Shown here piece after piece: positions 21,842 through 31,568 of a stretch of DNA of 37,303 bases. Position 1 is the first letter of the stretch. Every line of letters starts with the position of its first letter. The stretch is from an uncultured Pseudomonadota bacterium (GTDB lineage: Bacteria > Myxococcota_A > Bradymonadia > Bradymonadales > Bradymonadaceae). The position numbers and the translations under genes were made by a program. The notes beneath the pieces were generated by a model. It worked only from the letters and a program-made list of their open reading frames with translations, had not been told where the DNA came from and searched no databases. The stretch covers positions 1-37,303 of the forward strand of contig CATLTV010000031.1 of assembly GCA_950059285.1 (NCBI GenBank), given 5' to 3'.

Positions 21842-24800
21842 TCAATTCAGCGAATCAAGGCTTGTGAGTCGTACAGTTGTATCCCAGCTCGCAGTGGCGA
21901 CAAACGCTTGATCGGGTGAACATTCGATCGAGGCGATTAGTCCCTGATGAGCGGACACCTCGGCGATGAGCTCTGCGGTCTGAGCCTGCCATACACGAAG
22001 CGTCCCATCCAGATGGCCTGTCAGAATCTGATCTGTACCATCACGCCATTCGATTGCTGTCAGATTAGGTGATTGAATACGGTGTAACTCTTTGTGTTCA
22101 CGACTAAATATCAGGATTTCATTGCGTCTGATGAGCGCGTATCTACCATCTCCAGATAACGTCCCGTAATTTACATCACGAGGTGCTTGTACATCATCAA
22201 CCTTGCCATCATAACGAATGAATTTGAGCAGATTCTTGCCCACAGCGAGCGCTGTATGACGCGCGCCATCCACATCAAGGTCGTGAAATGCACCATAATC
22301 CCCAAGCATGGTGCGTTTGAACGGTTGATCCTCTCCCTGATACGCATCATGCATGAGCGTTCTTGAAATCGAGATATACACCACATGATTATTCTTCATT
22401 CGCTCCACACGACAACCTGTGATCACATGTCTGGCGTCCTTCCTCAATGAGCGCGCATACCACGCGCCATCCACGAAGTCATAATAAATTAACCCTCGCA
22501 AGTCATGTGTGCTCATCTGTGAACTGACCGCCACAAACCCACCACCCTGCATCGGTGTGAGTGACTTGGCGACATCACGTCCTGCAATCAATGGGCTTGC
22601 AAATGTATGCTCGTACGGACGAATATAATGCAACAAGCCACCCCCACTTGTGGCCCCAAGAGTAGTTCCATCCTCGGACCACGCCACATCGGTCATGCCA
22701 TGACCTCCCCTGTAACGTCTCATCACCTGTGGCATGGGCAGCTCCCACACCTTGAGCATACCCTCATCAAGACTCTGCAAATAACCAGCATGTGTGGCGC
22801 GAAGCTCATCAATCTGAGCATCAAAACTTGCGACCCAGTCGCCCTGCCGCGCCTCAAGCACTCGCCAGATCCCTCCCCAGTCACGCACCACAATATAGCT
22901 GCTCCGTGGTATGGCAAAGATCTCCTTGATGGGCGCTCCAAGCGTCACATGATCGGTGTAACGTCCCTGTGGCCAGATGCTCCCATCACTGCTGGCAAAC
23001 CAGTACTCATCAAGAACATCAAGATATACCATGTGATGTGGTCTTGCATGCCCCTGAATATCCACGCGTTTTACTTGCTCACCAAGGACCTGTCTCCACA
23101 CCGAATCTTGACACAAATAATGTGCCTGCCTCACATCACGATATGCCATCAGGAGGCTCGCTCCACACGGCGAGGCTGTGGTCGTATCATCAACCCAGTA
23201 ATGATCTTCAAAGTCAATGATATCAGCATGTTGTAATGAACCAAAACGCACGAGGGTATCGGCCAAAAGTTCAACCTCCCCACTCTGCAACGCCACACGC
23301 ATTGCACCGCGTAACGTGGCTGTGATCACCAACGCATCACCCTCGATTCGCCAGCTCTTGATCCTGTTGTATGGATTTAAACGCGTGAGCTCTGGTGTTA
23401 AATCAATACGCCACAACCTCTTATCACCATGCCACGCCTCAAAGAGATTGCCCTCCATGGAACACAGCTGAACCTCTGGATTGGGCGTAAGCAAGATTCT
23501 GCCCGCACAAAACGCCAGGGTGCGTTGATGATGGAGGACAGGTTCAGGTACAAGGTCAAGCTGCATCTGGAGCCCGCGCGTACGTGGTGCCTCTCCAATC
23601 TCTCGTGCAGTGCCAAGCAACTCGCGGGTCTGCAAGATATCGCCTGCTCGCCAGGCCTGCACGGCGGCATTGAGCGCAAGCTCCTGAGATGCCTGACGGG
23701 CCTCGCTGGCCTCGTGCTCCGCGAGCAAACTTGCTGCGTTGGCGCGATGCTTTTGAGTCAACGCGACATGCTCTGCTTCACGCGCACGCTCGGCCTCCTG
23801 TTGTGCAAACCAGGCGCTTGATCCAAGCGTAACAAACAACACACACAGTACAAGCGCGCTGATACCAAGCGTGCGTCTGTAACGACGGAGCATCCAGCGC
23901 ACAACTTGCCACGAGTTCATCTCAAGCGCCTCGATGCGTTCGCCCTCGAACCATCGGTTCAAGTCGGCGGCCATCGCCAGCGCATCACAGTAGCGTTGTG
24001 TTGAGTTCGGATGCATGGCGCGTGCACAAATGGCGTCAAGCGGTGTGGGACGCTCTGTCTGGAGCAACCTCTGTACACGGTGTGGCGTGGGTGGTTCTCC
24101 ATGTAACACCGTGTACAACAAGCTCCCCAGACCAAAGACATCGCTGGTCGCATCAAGTCGTGATCCACTGCGCTGCTCGGGTGACATGTATCCAGGTGTA
24201 CCTGCCGCAGAAGGTGCCTGTCGCCCCTCCTCAAACGTGACGGCAAGACCCCAGTCAATGACACGTACTGTACCGTGCTCCTCAATAATCACGTTACATG
24301 GCGTGAGATCGCGGTGTAAAATCCCGCGCTGGTGTGCGTGTCCCACGATCTCACACGCCTGCAAAATATGTCGTACCAGCGGTTTGGCAGGTTGGTTGTC
24401 TTGTGTGTGTCTTGCGCGCTCGACAAGTGTTGCAAGCGTCTGCCCATGTACCAGAGCCATGATAAACAGCGAGCAACGCTGGTCTTCGCCTGGAATGAGG
24501 TCATGCACAGCGACCACACCTGGATGATCAAGCTTTGCTGTGATCATGACCTCACGTTCAAGTCTGGCACGTACAGCCTGTGACGCGTCATGATGCGGCT
24601 CCTTGATCGCCACATTGCGTTCAATGACGGCGTCCCAACCAAGCCATACGCGTCCCATGCCTCCTTCACCAATAAGTGCAATCTTTTCATAACGTTCCGA
24701 GATCTTGACCGTAGGCTTTGTCGAGCATTGTAGCTCATGCTCCTGAAGCAATGCGCTGGCACGTGAGTGCACATACTCACCGCTCATAAGCCACTGTGAG

Positions 24801-24853
24801 GACTCATAGCTGACGTCCACATCCCTGAGCTGTGTCTCGTCGGGCTTCTTCAT
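21842..24853 (-). CDS. Membrane Ser/Thr protein kinase with WD40-like C-terminal domain, 1003 aa
   Basis: The cytoplasmic kinase domain runs about residues 55-305: glycine loop GEGGMGRV (62-69), Lys84 in VAIKE, catalytic loop HRDLTPCN (180-187), DWG (200-202) in place of DFG, and SPE (224-226). HRDLTPxN and DWG depart from the canonical HRDLKPxN and DFG, but the key Asp182, Asn187 and Asp200 are present, so activity is plausible. A membrane segment (329-350) is followed by an Ala/Glu-rich coiled coil, then a large domain with WD40-type strands, clearest near the end (GHLDGTLRVW, ATASWDTTVRL). It probably senses an extracytoplasmic or protein signal. The start overlaps the upstream FHA gene by 4 nt, so the two are co-translated. 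Confidence 0.92.
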   Translation of the reverse strand: MKKPDETQLRDVDVSYESSQWLMSGEYVHSRASALLQEHELQCSTKPTVKISERYEKIALIGEGGMGRVWLGWDAVIERNVAIKEPHHDASQAVRARLEREVMITAKLDHPGVVAVHDLIPGEDQRCSLFIMALVHGQTLATLVERARHTQDNQPAKPLVRHILQACEIVGHAHQRGILHRDLTPCNVIIEEHGTVRVIDWGLAVTFEEGRQAPSAAGTPGYMSPEQRSGSRLDATSDVFGLGSLLYTVLHGEPPTPHRVQRLLQTERPTPLDAICARAMHPNSTQRYCDALAMAADLNRWFEGERIEALEMNSWQVVRWMLRRYRRTLGISALVLCVLFVTLGSSAWFAQQEAERAREAEHVALTQKHRANAASLLAEHEASEARQASQELALNAAVQAWRAGDILQTRELLGTAREIGEAPRTRGLQMQLDLVPEPVLHHQRTLAFCAGRILLTPNPEVQLCSMEGNLFEAWHGDKRLWRIDLTPELTRLNPYNRIKSWRIEGDALVITATLRGAMRVALQSGEVELLADTLVRFGSLQHADIIDFEDHYWVDDTTTASPCGASLLMAYRDVRQAHYLCQDSVWRQVLGEQVKRVDIQGHARPHHMVYLDVLDEYWFASSDGSIWPQGRYTDHVTLGAPIKEIFAIPRSSYIVVRDWGGIWRVLEARQGDWVASFDAQIDELRATHAGYLQSLDEGMLKVWELPMPQVMRRYRGGHGMTDVAWSEDGTTLGATSGGGLLHYIRPYEHTFASPLIAGRDVAKSLTPMQGGGFVAVSSQMSTHDLRGLIYYDFVDGAWYARSLRKDARHVITGCRVERMKNNHVVYISISRTLMHDAYQGEDQPFKRTMLGDYGAFHDLDVDGARHTALAVGKNLLKFIRYDGKVDDVQAPRDVNYGTLSGDGRYALIRRNEILIFSREHKELHRIQSPNLTAIEWRDGTDQILTGHLDGTLRVWQAQTAELIAEVSAHQGLIASIECSPDQAFVATASWDTTVRLTSLDSLN

Positions 24854-25758
24854 GCCTTCGACACCTTGTCTCGTGCAGATAAGGTCAGCGTCACCACACC
24901 TGTCCCGTCGAGTTGAACAAGCTCCTCCTCCTCGTTATCCTGTGCATGGCGAAGCTGTGCGCGCAGTCGACGTATGCCCGTGTCAAAGCGACGGCGTAGC
25001 GACACATCAGTGGATGCGTCCTGTTCCCATACATCGCTCACCACCTCCTGATAGGATGCTGTGCCCTGGCGACGCAATAAACTCAGGAGAATACGTCCTG
25101 GTATGCCAGAAACCCTGATGGTCGGCTCATTTACGCGTGCGATTTCGACGTGCGCATCGTGGCAGGTAAAGTGGAGCGGCGAGCGCAGCGAATTACGTGT
25201 GCGCGTCTGGGCTGTGCGGTCAAGTGGGATGGCGATGACCTTGACGCAAGTCTGTCCAATCGTAAATGTCTGTCCCTGTTTGAGCGTGCGCGGTTGTTGA
25301 TCTGCAATCTGAACTCGCCAGAGAGAGCCTGTGGTCCAGAAGATCGCAGCACCATGTGGATCATAGCCACGCTTGAGCGTGGTAACCTCCGAGGTGTAGA
25401 GCGTCATTGTGTTGGTGAGCATGACTTCAAGCTCGTCATCAATCAACAAGCCAAGCACAGCGTCAGGCATGTGGACCTTCTCACACACCAGATGCACATC
25501 ACGCGCAAGCTCCAGCACAACACCTGGCCTCAACACAGTCTCGCCAAGCACCTCCTTTCCCTTACGAAACCGACCGCGCAACGCAATTAACTTCAGGTTG
25601 CCATCGCGCAAACTTACCATCGCATGCGCCTCGCTCACACGAGGATCATCAAGACACAACGCCGCTCCCTCGGATCTGCCGATGAAGTCACCAGGCCCAA
25701 GCACTGCGCTCTGTCTGGATTGTCGATGGGTCAGTACAACACTCGCACCATAAGACAT
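24850..25758 (-). CDS. FHA domain protein with C-terminal winged-helix domain, 302 aa
   Basis: Residues ~15-75 form an FHA phosphothreonine-binding domain (GDFIGRSEGAALCLDDPRVS, then EAHAMVSLRDG). The C-terminal ~100 residues resemble an OmpR/PhoB-type winged helix (ILLSLLRRQGTASYQEVVSD, then VSLRRRFDTGIRRLRAQL), so it may bind DNA. The middle is a beta-rich segment of unknown type. AAGGAG 6 nt upstream supports ATG 25758. Its 4-nt overlap with the kinase gene suggests a signalling pair in which kinase phosphorylation alters FHA binding and transcription. The position beside the cmr operon is convergent with it and need not mean a shared function. Confidence 0.85.
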   Translation of the reverse strand: MSYGASVVLTHRQSRQSAVLGPGDFIGRSEGAALCLDDPRVSEAHAMVSLRDGNLKLIALRGRFRKGKEVLGETVLRPGVVLELARDVHLVCEKVHMPDAVLGLLIDDELEVMLTNTMTLYTSEVTTLKRGYDPHGAAIFWTTGSLWRVQIADQQPRTLKQGQTFTIGQTCVKVIAIPLDRTAQTRTRNSLRSPLHFTCHDAHVEIARVNEPTIRVSGIPGRILLSLLRRQGTASYQEVVSDVWEQDASTDVSLRRRFDTGIRRLRAQLRHAQDNEEEELVQLDGTGVVTLTLSARDKVSKA

Positions 25759-26287
25759 GTTTGCTCCTTCAAAGACGATTCGTTCAGGTGATCACGCTCT
25801 TGAACACCACGACACAAAAACCCTTGTTCAGGGCAACTCGTCGTCAGCGTCAAAAATATGACAACTATATGTCAGAGATATGTTGCGCAGTCAACGCTCA
25901 AGGGCAATTCACGCCCGAAAATTAAAGGTAATCATTACACTTTAAAACAATATTAAACTATTGAATTCAAATCACTTTTAATCGTTTACTTAAATGCTAA
26001 ACCCCAGGGTAACACACATCTTTACAACCACGTGAACGGTGCCCATTTTTGGCTATTTAGAGGATGTTGACACGACTTCAACCGCTGTATCATCTACACA
26101 AAAAGTGTCAGATAGATGTCGGATGAGGTGGCTACATATTTCGTCTAGGTTCTCGCCACGTGTTTCTGGAACATGCATCAAGGGATGCTGCTCCATAAAA
26201 CATCACAGAAACAATACGTGAGATAAATCACCCTGAACCTGGACACAGAACACCTGTGTCGTATTGAAAACACTTATAGGTATCTTG
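25759..26287. promoter_or_regulatory. Divergent AT-rich intergenic region
   Basis: No gene seen in these ~530 bp. The region separates the FHA/kinase unit (minus) from the RTX lipoprotein (plus) and must hold promoters for both. Small inverted repeats occur at TGACA/TGTCA near 25860 and at ACACAG-AACAC-CTGTGT (26243-26259), the latter only 28 bp before the lipoprotein start and a possible operator. I could not place confident -35/-10 pairs. Confidence 0.45.
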
Positions 26288-29272
26288 ATGAACATGAAGA
26301 TGAATAAAGTGAGCCAACTGCTCCTGTTATGCGTGCTCTTTGGAGGACCTGGCTGTGTGGAAGAGCCCACGCTTGATACACATATGAACCGCACATTGTC
26401 GGGCATTATAGATCCTGCCGTGACAGATCCCGTGGCACCTCCTGTCTATGATGACGTGGAAGAGGCTTATGAAGACGAGAGGTCACGCGCCGGGGATGAT
26501 GAACAGCAAGAAAACCTTCTTCCTCCACCATGGACCGCAGGACCAGGTGATGTGGGTGGTTTTAACCTCCTTGATTACAATAACTTTAACTGCAATCAAG
26601 ACCAGTGGTTAGGCAAGTACATCAAGTACAGAGAACGACTTGTAGGTGACGGCACACCAAACAATCCAGGCTTTGTCTCGATCGGCACAGATCCAGGTCA
26701 GAGCATGATCTCAAGTGGGCGTCACCCTGTACCCAATGAACCCTGGAACTCCACCTATGTGTTCTCTGATACGCTCGCACATCAGGGCATATATCTAGCC
26801 ATGCTCGGCAGCGAGTCCGGGGCATTTCAGATCCTGAATGCAGACACAACCAGGACGCACGACGAGCTTTATCACGCGCTCGCCGCTGTGGAGCGTCTGG
26901 ATATCAACTCCACACAGTACTACATCGACGACCCCACGCTCTCACATCTTAACCTGACCCCGGGGCCTGATGGGTTCTACCTTCGTAATGATGCTCCCGA
27001 CTGGGAAGTCACCGCTTCAGGACGCCCATCATGGAGCTATGACTCGAATGGAAACTACCAAAAAGTCAGTCAATTCATGGTCTTGCCTGATGGTTCTCCA
27101 CGCTTTCCTGGATACGGTCGCCTGACCACAAACCCCACCGTCAGCAGGTCTGGAGAAAGGCGGATGCGTGCAGATTCAGGCGATGTCATGAGCGTTGATC
27201 AGATCGTGTATCTGTTCTTTGGGCTCTCCATCATCATTGAGCATGTTGATCCTGCTGCAACTGTACAGGGACGTAACCTGAGGCTGATGGCCCAGGAAAT
27301 TATGCACCGCACAATCTATCGCATTCTCGACCAGTTTGTGGAGCATGGAGACTGGTGGATTCGCACGCCCGATGGATGGTCACCCACCCCTGAATGGGGC
27401 GGTGAAATTACCTTCCCTGATATGTTAGCATCTCTTGCAAATCATTATGTGGGAGGAACCTTTAACTACTTCAATGGAAACTCCTACACACAACCTACAG
27501 GTCCTGTGGGAATTCCTTCTGGAGGATGGTCTTTATTGTGGGCATCTTTTCCTTTCCAGTCCAAGATCAACAAGGGCATGTTTGGTACAGGCTCCAGCGT
27601 GCTAAGCCACTGGGTCTACGATCATGTTGATTACGAGTCTCGTCTGGGCAATGACAGCAACAAACTTGCACCTCTGATTCGCGCCGTGATGCAGGGCCGA
27701 AATCTGGCTTATCTTGACGAATGGGTCTATGAAACGCTCCTAACAAGCGCACCATGCAGTGGTCCCTGCCAGAACACTGCGGGGTGTGATAACGCCGAGG
27801 GCTGGATGGGTAACTTCCGCTTTGGTAACGTTGGGTCTGTGAGTCGCAGTGGTGGCCGCTACGATGGTGAGCATCGTGTCATTGAATCTCCAGGTCTTGA
27901 TTACATGCTCTTGCATAACTTCTACATTCTGTACAAGGGCGCAGATTACCAGGTCCAACCTGTTCAGCGTAACGTTCCCACGACCTGCTCCTCGCCGCTG
28001 GATAACCTGTTGGACTTTACGCCTCCATCAAGCGGCTCATGGGCCACTCAAAGTTACGATGCATCCTCGGATGAATGCACAGGTCTGGACCTACAAAAAG
28101 AGTTCTGTGGTCGACCTTTTGCATCCTGGCTGGCTGATGCCTCGGAAGGCAAGGCGACGATCTTCACGCCTGGGTATCAATGGAGCTGTCATGGTCAGGG
28201 ACAGTGCACGCTGAATCCTGCACAGCGTTATGGCGCTCAGGGAACAGGTAGTGCTGATTTGATTCTTGGTAGCGCTGGTGGGGATTTCCTCGATGGTCAG
28301 GCTGGCAACGATTGTATTTATGGCTTTGATGGTGATGATACCTTGCGAGGAAACTCGGGCTTTGATCAACTTCACGGTGGCGCAGGCAATGATGACATCA
28401 TGGGTCATCGACCTGGCGTGGGAGGTGCAGATAACTCGGACATCGTATACGCAGGCCCTGGCGATGACACCGTACTCACGAGCGCTGGTGATGATGATGT
28501 TTATGGTGGTCCAGGCAACGATGACCTTCGCGCAGGAGATGGCGCAGACGTCATCAAGGGTGGTGATGGACATGATTACCTTGAAGGCTGGAACGGCGTC
28601 GATATCCTCTTTGGAGGCCGTGGCAATGACCACCTCTCGGGCGGCACTGGAGACAGTTACCTTGGAGGAGGACCAGGAGATGACATCATCCATGGTGGCT
28701 CGGGTTCAGACTATGGCGATGCAGGTCCAGGCAACGACCTTGTCTACACTTATGGAAACGTCGACCAGATTTCAGTGATAGATAACCCCAGCGACTCGGA
28801 TTATAACAAGATCGAGCTGGGCGATGGGAATGACGCCGTATTTTGCAGCTATCAACCTTGTGAAGTGTGGGGCGGCACTGGCGATGACTTTATTCAAGGA
28901 GGCGATGGCCGCGACAAACTCAGCGGAGATGATGGCAATGATTTGCTCATCGGCCTTGGTGGAAACGACTTTCTTCTTGGACGAAGTGGCCATGACACCC
29001 TGTTAAGCGGCCCTGGGCACGACCGCATGTGCGGCAATGAAGGCCTCAACGCACTTGATGACTTCTCTCTCCGTCCTGACTACTCATGGGTCCCCACTGT
29101 TTCAAGCTGGCACAGCCCTCCTCATGAAGACCAGTGCAACCTGGGACCAGGCTTCTGGGAGTGGCAAGACAGCTCTTTTGGATGGGTCTATCGACGTGGC
29201 TGGGTCGACTACAGCACCTGCTCCTTCGTACAGGACAATGAGTGCACCGTACAGGCACTTGTAGGCTGGTAA
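26288..29272 (+). CDS. RTX (calcium-binding nonapeptide repeat) lipoprotein, 994 aa
   Basis: The frame opens at a TTG (26264), but an AGG 7 nt before ATG 26288 gives MNMKMNKVSQLLLL, a proper signal peptide; ATGs at 26294 and 26300 are also possible. A lipobox-like GPGC follows. Residues ~60-630 form an unrecognised Trp/Tyr/Asn-rich extracellular domain, perhaps a helical (alpha/alpha) enzyme-like fold (MSVDQIVYLFFGLSIIIEHV). From about residue 655 to 920 there are roughly 15 RTX units of the GGxGxDxL type (GGAGNDDIMG, GGPGNDDLRA, GGDGHDYLEG), which fold as a calcium-bound beta roll. The last ~70 residues are Trp-rich with several Cys. Unlike most RTX proteins it has a lipoprotein signal rather than ending in a bare type I secretion signal. 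It likely acts at the cell surface. Confidence 0.9.
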   Translation: MNMKMNKVSQLLLLCVLFGGPGCVEEPTLDTHMNRTLSGIIDPAVTDPVAPPVYDDVEEAYEDERSRAGDDEQQENLLPPPWTAGPGDVGGFNLLDYNNFNCNQDQWLGKYIKYRERLVGDGTPNNPGFVSIGTDPGQSMISSGRHPVPNEPWNSTYVFSDTLAHQGIYLAMLGSESGAFQILNADTTRTHDELYHALAAVERLDINSTQYYIDDPTLSHLNLTPGPDGFYLRNDAPDWEVTASGRPSWSYDSNGNYQKVSQFMVLPDGSPRFPGYGRLTTNPTVSRSGERRMRADSGDVMSVDQIVYLFFGLSIIIEHVDPAATVQGRNLRLMAQEIMHRTIYRILDQFVEHGDWWIRTPDGWSPTPEWGGEITFPDMLASLANHYVGGTFNYFNGNSYTQPTGPVGIPSGGWSLLWASFPFQSKINKGMFGTGSSVLSHWVYDHVDYESRLGNDSNKLAPLIRAVMQGRNLAYLDEWVYETLLTSAPCSGPCQNTAGCDNAEGWMGNFRFGNVGSVSRSGGRYDGEHRVIESPGLDYMLLHNFYILYKGADYQVQPVQRNVPTTCSSPLDNLLDFTPPSSGSWATQSYDASSDECTGLDLQKEFCGRPFASWLADASEGKATIFTPGYQWSCHGQGQCTLNPAQRYGAQGTGSADLILGSAGGDFLDGQAGNDCIYGFDGDDTLRGNSGFDQLHGGAGNDDIMGHRPGVGGADNSDIVYAGPGDDTVLTSAGDDDVYGGPGNDDLRAGDGADVIKGGDGHDYLEGWNGVDILFGGRGNDHLSGGTGDSYLGGGPGDDIIHGGSGSDYGDAGPGNDLVYTYGNVDQISVIDNPSDSDYNKIELGDGNDAVFCSYQPCEVWGGTGDDFIQGGDGRDKLSGDDGNDLLIGLGGNDFLLGRSGHDTLLSGPGHDRMCGNEGLNALDDFSLRPDYSWVPTVSSWHSPPHEDQCNLGPGFWEWQDSSFGWVYRRGWVDYSTCSFVQDNECTVQALVGW

Positions 29273-29279
29273 ATCCATC

Positions 29280-29316
29280 AGAGAGCAGGGAACCTCCTCC
29301 CCCTTCCCTGCTCTCT
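29280..29316 (+). terminator. Intrinsic terminator after the RTX gene
   Basis: AGAGAGCAGGGAA (29280-29292) and TTCCCTGCTCTCT (29304-29316) form a perfect 13-bp stem with an 11-nt C-rich loop, 7 bp after the stop. A pyrimidine-rich tract follows. The next ~250 bp up to 29565 hold no gene; an AT-rich patch near 29480-29510 may contain the promoter of the next gene. Confidence 0.8.
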
Positions 29317-29564
29317 TCTCCCCGCTCAACCAGACTCGCCCACTCCTCCAACGTCATCACATCTTCAACCCTCTAGCCTTATCAATCCCCCCAACACACG
29401 ATGAGCTCGCAGGTTAGCTCAGCACAGCACCTCTTCATGGAGACATCCCGTGAATAAGAGGGTGTTCACCCGACTCTTTATATCTATTTGAATATATTTT
29501 GTTTATAAATTAGTCTGGCTCGGTCAAACGAAGCAAAGATGCATCCATGTTGTAGGAGGAGAAC

Positions 29565-31526
29565 ATGACAAAGATATTGAAAATGTTGGTAATTATTGGA
29601 ATTTGCACGGGTTTGTATGCCTGTTCAAAAGATGATGGGCCTGCTCAAGCGTGTGATCCTGAATGTGAAGCATCTGAGGTATGTATGGTATCCACAGGAG
29701 AGTGCGTGCCTGATGCGGATATGACCTCTTCAGACATGTCCAGCGCAGATATGCCAGGCACGATGGAAGGCCTTTGTGATGCTGGCGAGCATGTCGTGGA
29801 CGGTGAATGTATGACCTGCCCAGAGGGTACAATGCGTCCTGCTGGTGATGACCCTACACAGGGGAATACAATGTGTGAATCTATCCTTTGTACTGAAGAT
29901 TTTCATGTCGTGGCCAATACGTGTACGCCATGTGAACCTGGTTCAACGCGAGCTGCCGGTGATGATGCCTCGAACACGGATACACAGTGTGAACCCTTGC
30001 TCTGTATGGTGGATGAATTTGTAGTCGAACATACATGCACACCGTGCGCACCTGGCACGACCAATCAGGCGGGGGATGATGCTTCAGGGGATGATACAAC
30101 CTGTGATGCTGTACTTTGTGAGGTGAATCAACATGTGCGTGATTCCCTGTGTGTTTCTTGCGAACCAGGCACAACACGTCTTGCTGGCGATGACGCTTCA
30201 CAGGGCGATACGATGTGTGAACCCATCCTTTGTGCTGAAAACCAACGCGTCCTCAACCATGAATGTATCCCCTGTGCAACGGGTCTGACACGAGCTGCTG
30301 GCGATGATGCTTCGGGTGACGACACCGCCTGTACGAGCTGGGAAACACCCTTGTCCATGTCGGATAGCCACACCTGTGCACGCATGCAAGATCGTACACT
30401 CAAATGCTGGGGACGTAATCAAGCGGGTCAACTCGGGCTTGGCTCCTTTGAGCCTGTGGTACAACCCACACCAACCACCGTGCCTGGTTTGACTCAGGTG
30501 CTTGATGTGAGCCTGGGACAATTACGCTCCTGTGTCATTGTGTCACCTGGACAGGTCAAGTGCTGGGGGTCTCAGGGAAATGATCGATGGTTGGGCATCG
30601 AAAGCTCTGACATATTAATCAATACCCCTTCAGATGTACGTGGCGAGACCAGTGCTCTCAGTCTCGAGATTCCAAGAAATGGACGATGGACATGCACACA
30701 TCGTCATTCAGGTGACGTGGCGTGCTGGGGTGAAAGTTTAAGTGGAGCGACAGGACGTTTTGAGATGGCCAGATGGCCCAGCGTCGTGAACAATGTCACC
30801 ATGGCCACACGTTTAGTCTTGAGCAACACAACGAGTTGTGCCTCTCTGGAGTCAGGACAGGTTGCATGTTGGGGATCCAATTTTGGTAAATTCGCTAATG
30901 GCACATCGCAAGACAGCTTGAGTGCTCAGGAATCAATGTATCCATCACCAGTGCTCAATTTTGGAGTTGGGAGTTCACATACCTGTGCCTTGCTGAACAC
31001 CAAGGAGGTATGGTGTTCAGGAAGTAATGTAGGAAATAAAGTCAATGCCAGTGATGACACCTATTTTCTCTCACCTGTCCAACCAGAAGGTTTGGGTGTG
31101 ACAGAGCAGCTTGCAGTATCGGTGTTCTTTAACTGTGCACGTGGAGATGACAGGAAGGTGAGGTGTTGGGGGACGTTACCTGGAGGGACCGTGTACAAGA
31201 CTGCGCGCGCCATTGAAAACCTTGATGGGGCTCAAGATCTTCAATTGGGAGGAAGTTTTGGGTGCGCGTTGCTTGATACAGGAGAGGTGGCCTGTTGGGG
31301 GGCAAACAATCATGGGCAACTCGGGGATGGCACCTTCACGGACGCTGTGGGCACAGCGACGCGAGTTGTTGGTATTTCCAATGCTGTGGCCATTCAACTC
31401 GGGTCTGCGCGTGCGTGTGCTCTTCTTGACGATGGGCAGATCATGTGTTGGGGAGACAACGAATACGGCATGCTCGGAGATGGGACAACTCTGGACCGCA
31501 ATGCGCCTGTTCCTCTCAACTTGTAA
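29565..31526 (+). CDS. Cys-rich repeat / RCC1-repeat lipoprotein, 653 aa
   Basis: AGGAGGA 5 nt upstream gives a strong start. Signal peptide with lipobox LYAC (Cys20), then an Asp/Met/Ser-rich linker (DMTSSDMSSADMPG). Residues ~75-260 hold five tandem ~45-residue units with the pattern CxxCxxGTxRxAGDDAS, resembling ephrin-receptor-like Cys repeats. From ~270 to the end there are about eight RCC1-type units (CWGANNHGQLGDGTF, CWGDNEYGMLGDGTT), expected to make a beta propeller. Surface proteins of this build are common in myxobacteria and bradymonads. Probable role is surface binding; no catalytic site seen. It is separate from the RTX gene (292-bp gap with a terminator) and convergent with the helicase gene (42-bp gap). 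Confidence 0.92.
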   Translation: MTKILKMLVIIGICTGLYACSKDDGPAQACDPECEASEVCMVSTGECVPDADMTSSDMSSADMPGTMEGLCDAGEHVVDGECMTCPEGTMRPAGDDPTQGNTMCESILCTEDFHVVANTCTPCEPGSTRAAGDDASNTDTQCEPLLCMVDEFVVEHTCTPCAPGTTNQAGDDASGDDTTCDAVLCEVNQHVRDSLCVSCEPGTTRLAGDDASQGDTMCEPILCAENQRVLNHECIPCATGLTRAAGDDASGDDTACTSWETPLSMSDSHTCARMQDRTLKCWGRNQAGQLGLGSFEPVVQPTPTTVPGLTQVLDVSLGQLRSCVIVSPGQVKCWGSQGNDRWLGIESSDILINTPSDVRGETSALSLEIPRNGRWTCTHRHSGDVACWGESLSGATGRFEMARWPSVVNNVTMATRLVLSNTTSCASLESGQVACWGSNFGKFANGTSQDSLSAQESMYPSPVLNFGVGSSHTCALLNTKEVWCSGSNVGNKVNASDDTYFLSPVQPEGLGVTEQLAVSVFFNCARGDDRKVRCWGTLPGGTVYKTARAIENLDGAQDLQLGGSFGCALLDTGEVACWGANNHGQLGDGTFTDAVGTATRVVGISNAVAIQLGSARACALLDDGQIMCWGDNEYGMLGDGTTLDRNAPVPLNL

Positions 31527-31568
31527 ACGGATATGCGTATTCAATTAAGAGGGTTTTGAAACTAGTTC

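Noticed and set aside
22607-23236. 209-aa plus-strand open frame opposite the kinase
   Set aside because: His/Thr/Pro-rich nonsense composition and full overlap with the WD40-like region of the kinase.
28091-28693. 200-aa minus-strand open frame in the RTX region
   Set aside because: It arises from the periodic Gly/Asp codons of the RTX repeats; no start signal.
29488-29509. TTGAAT ... TATAAA as promoter of the RCC1-repeat gene
   Set aside because: The spacing between the two boxes is only about 10 bp, too short for a sigma-70 promoter.
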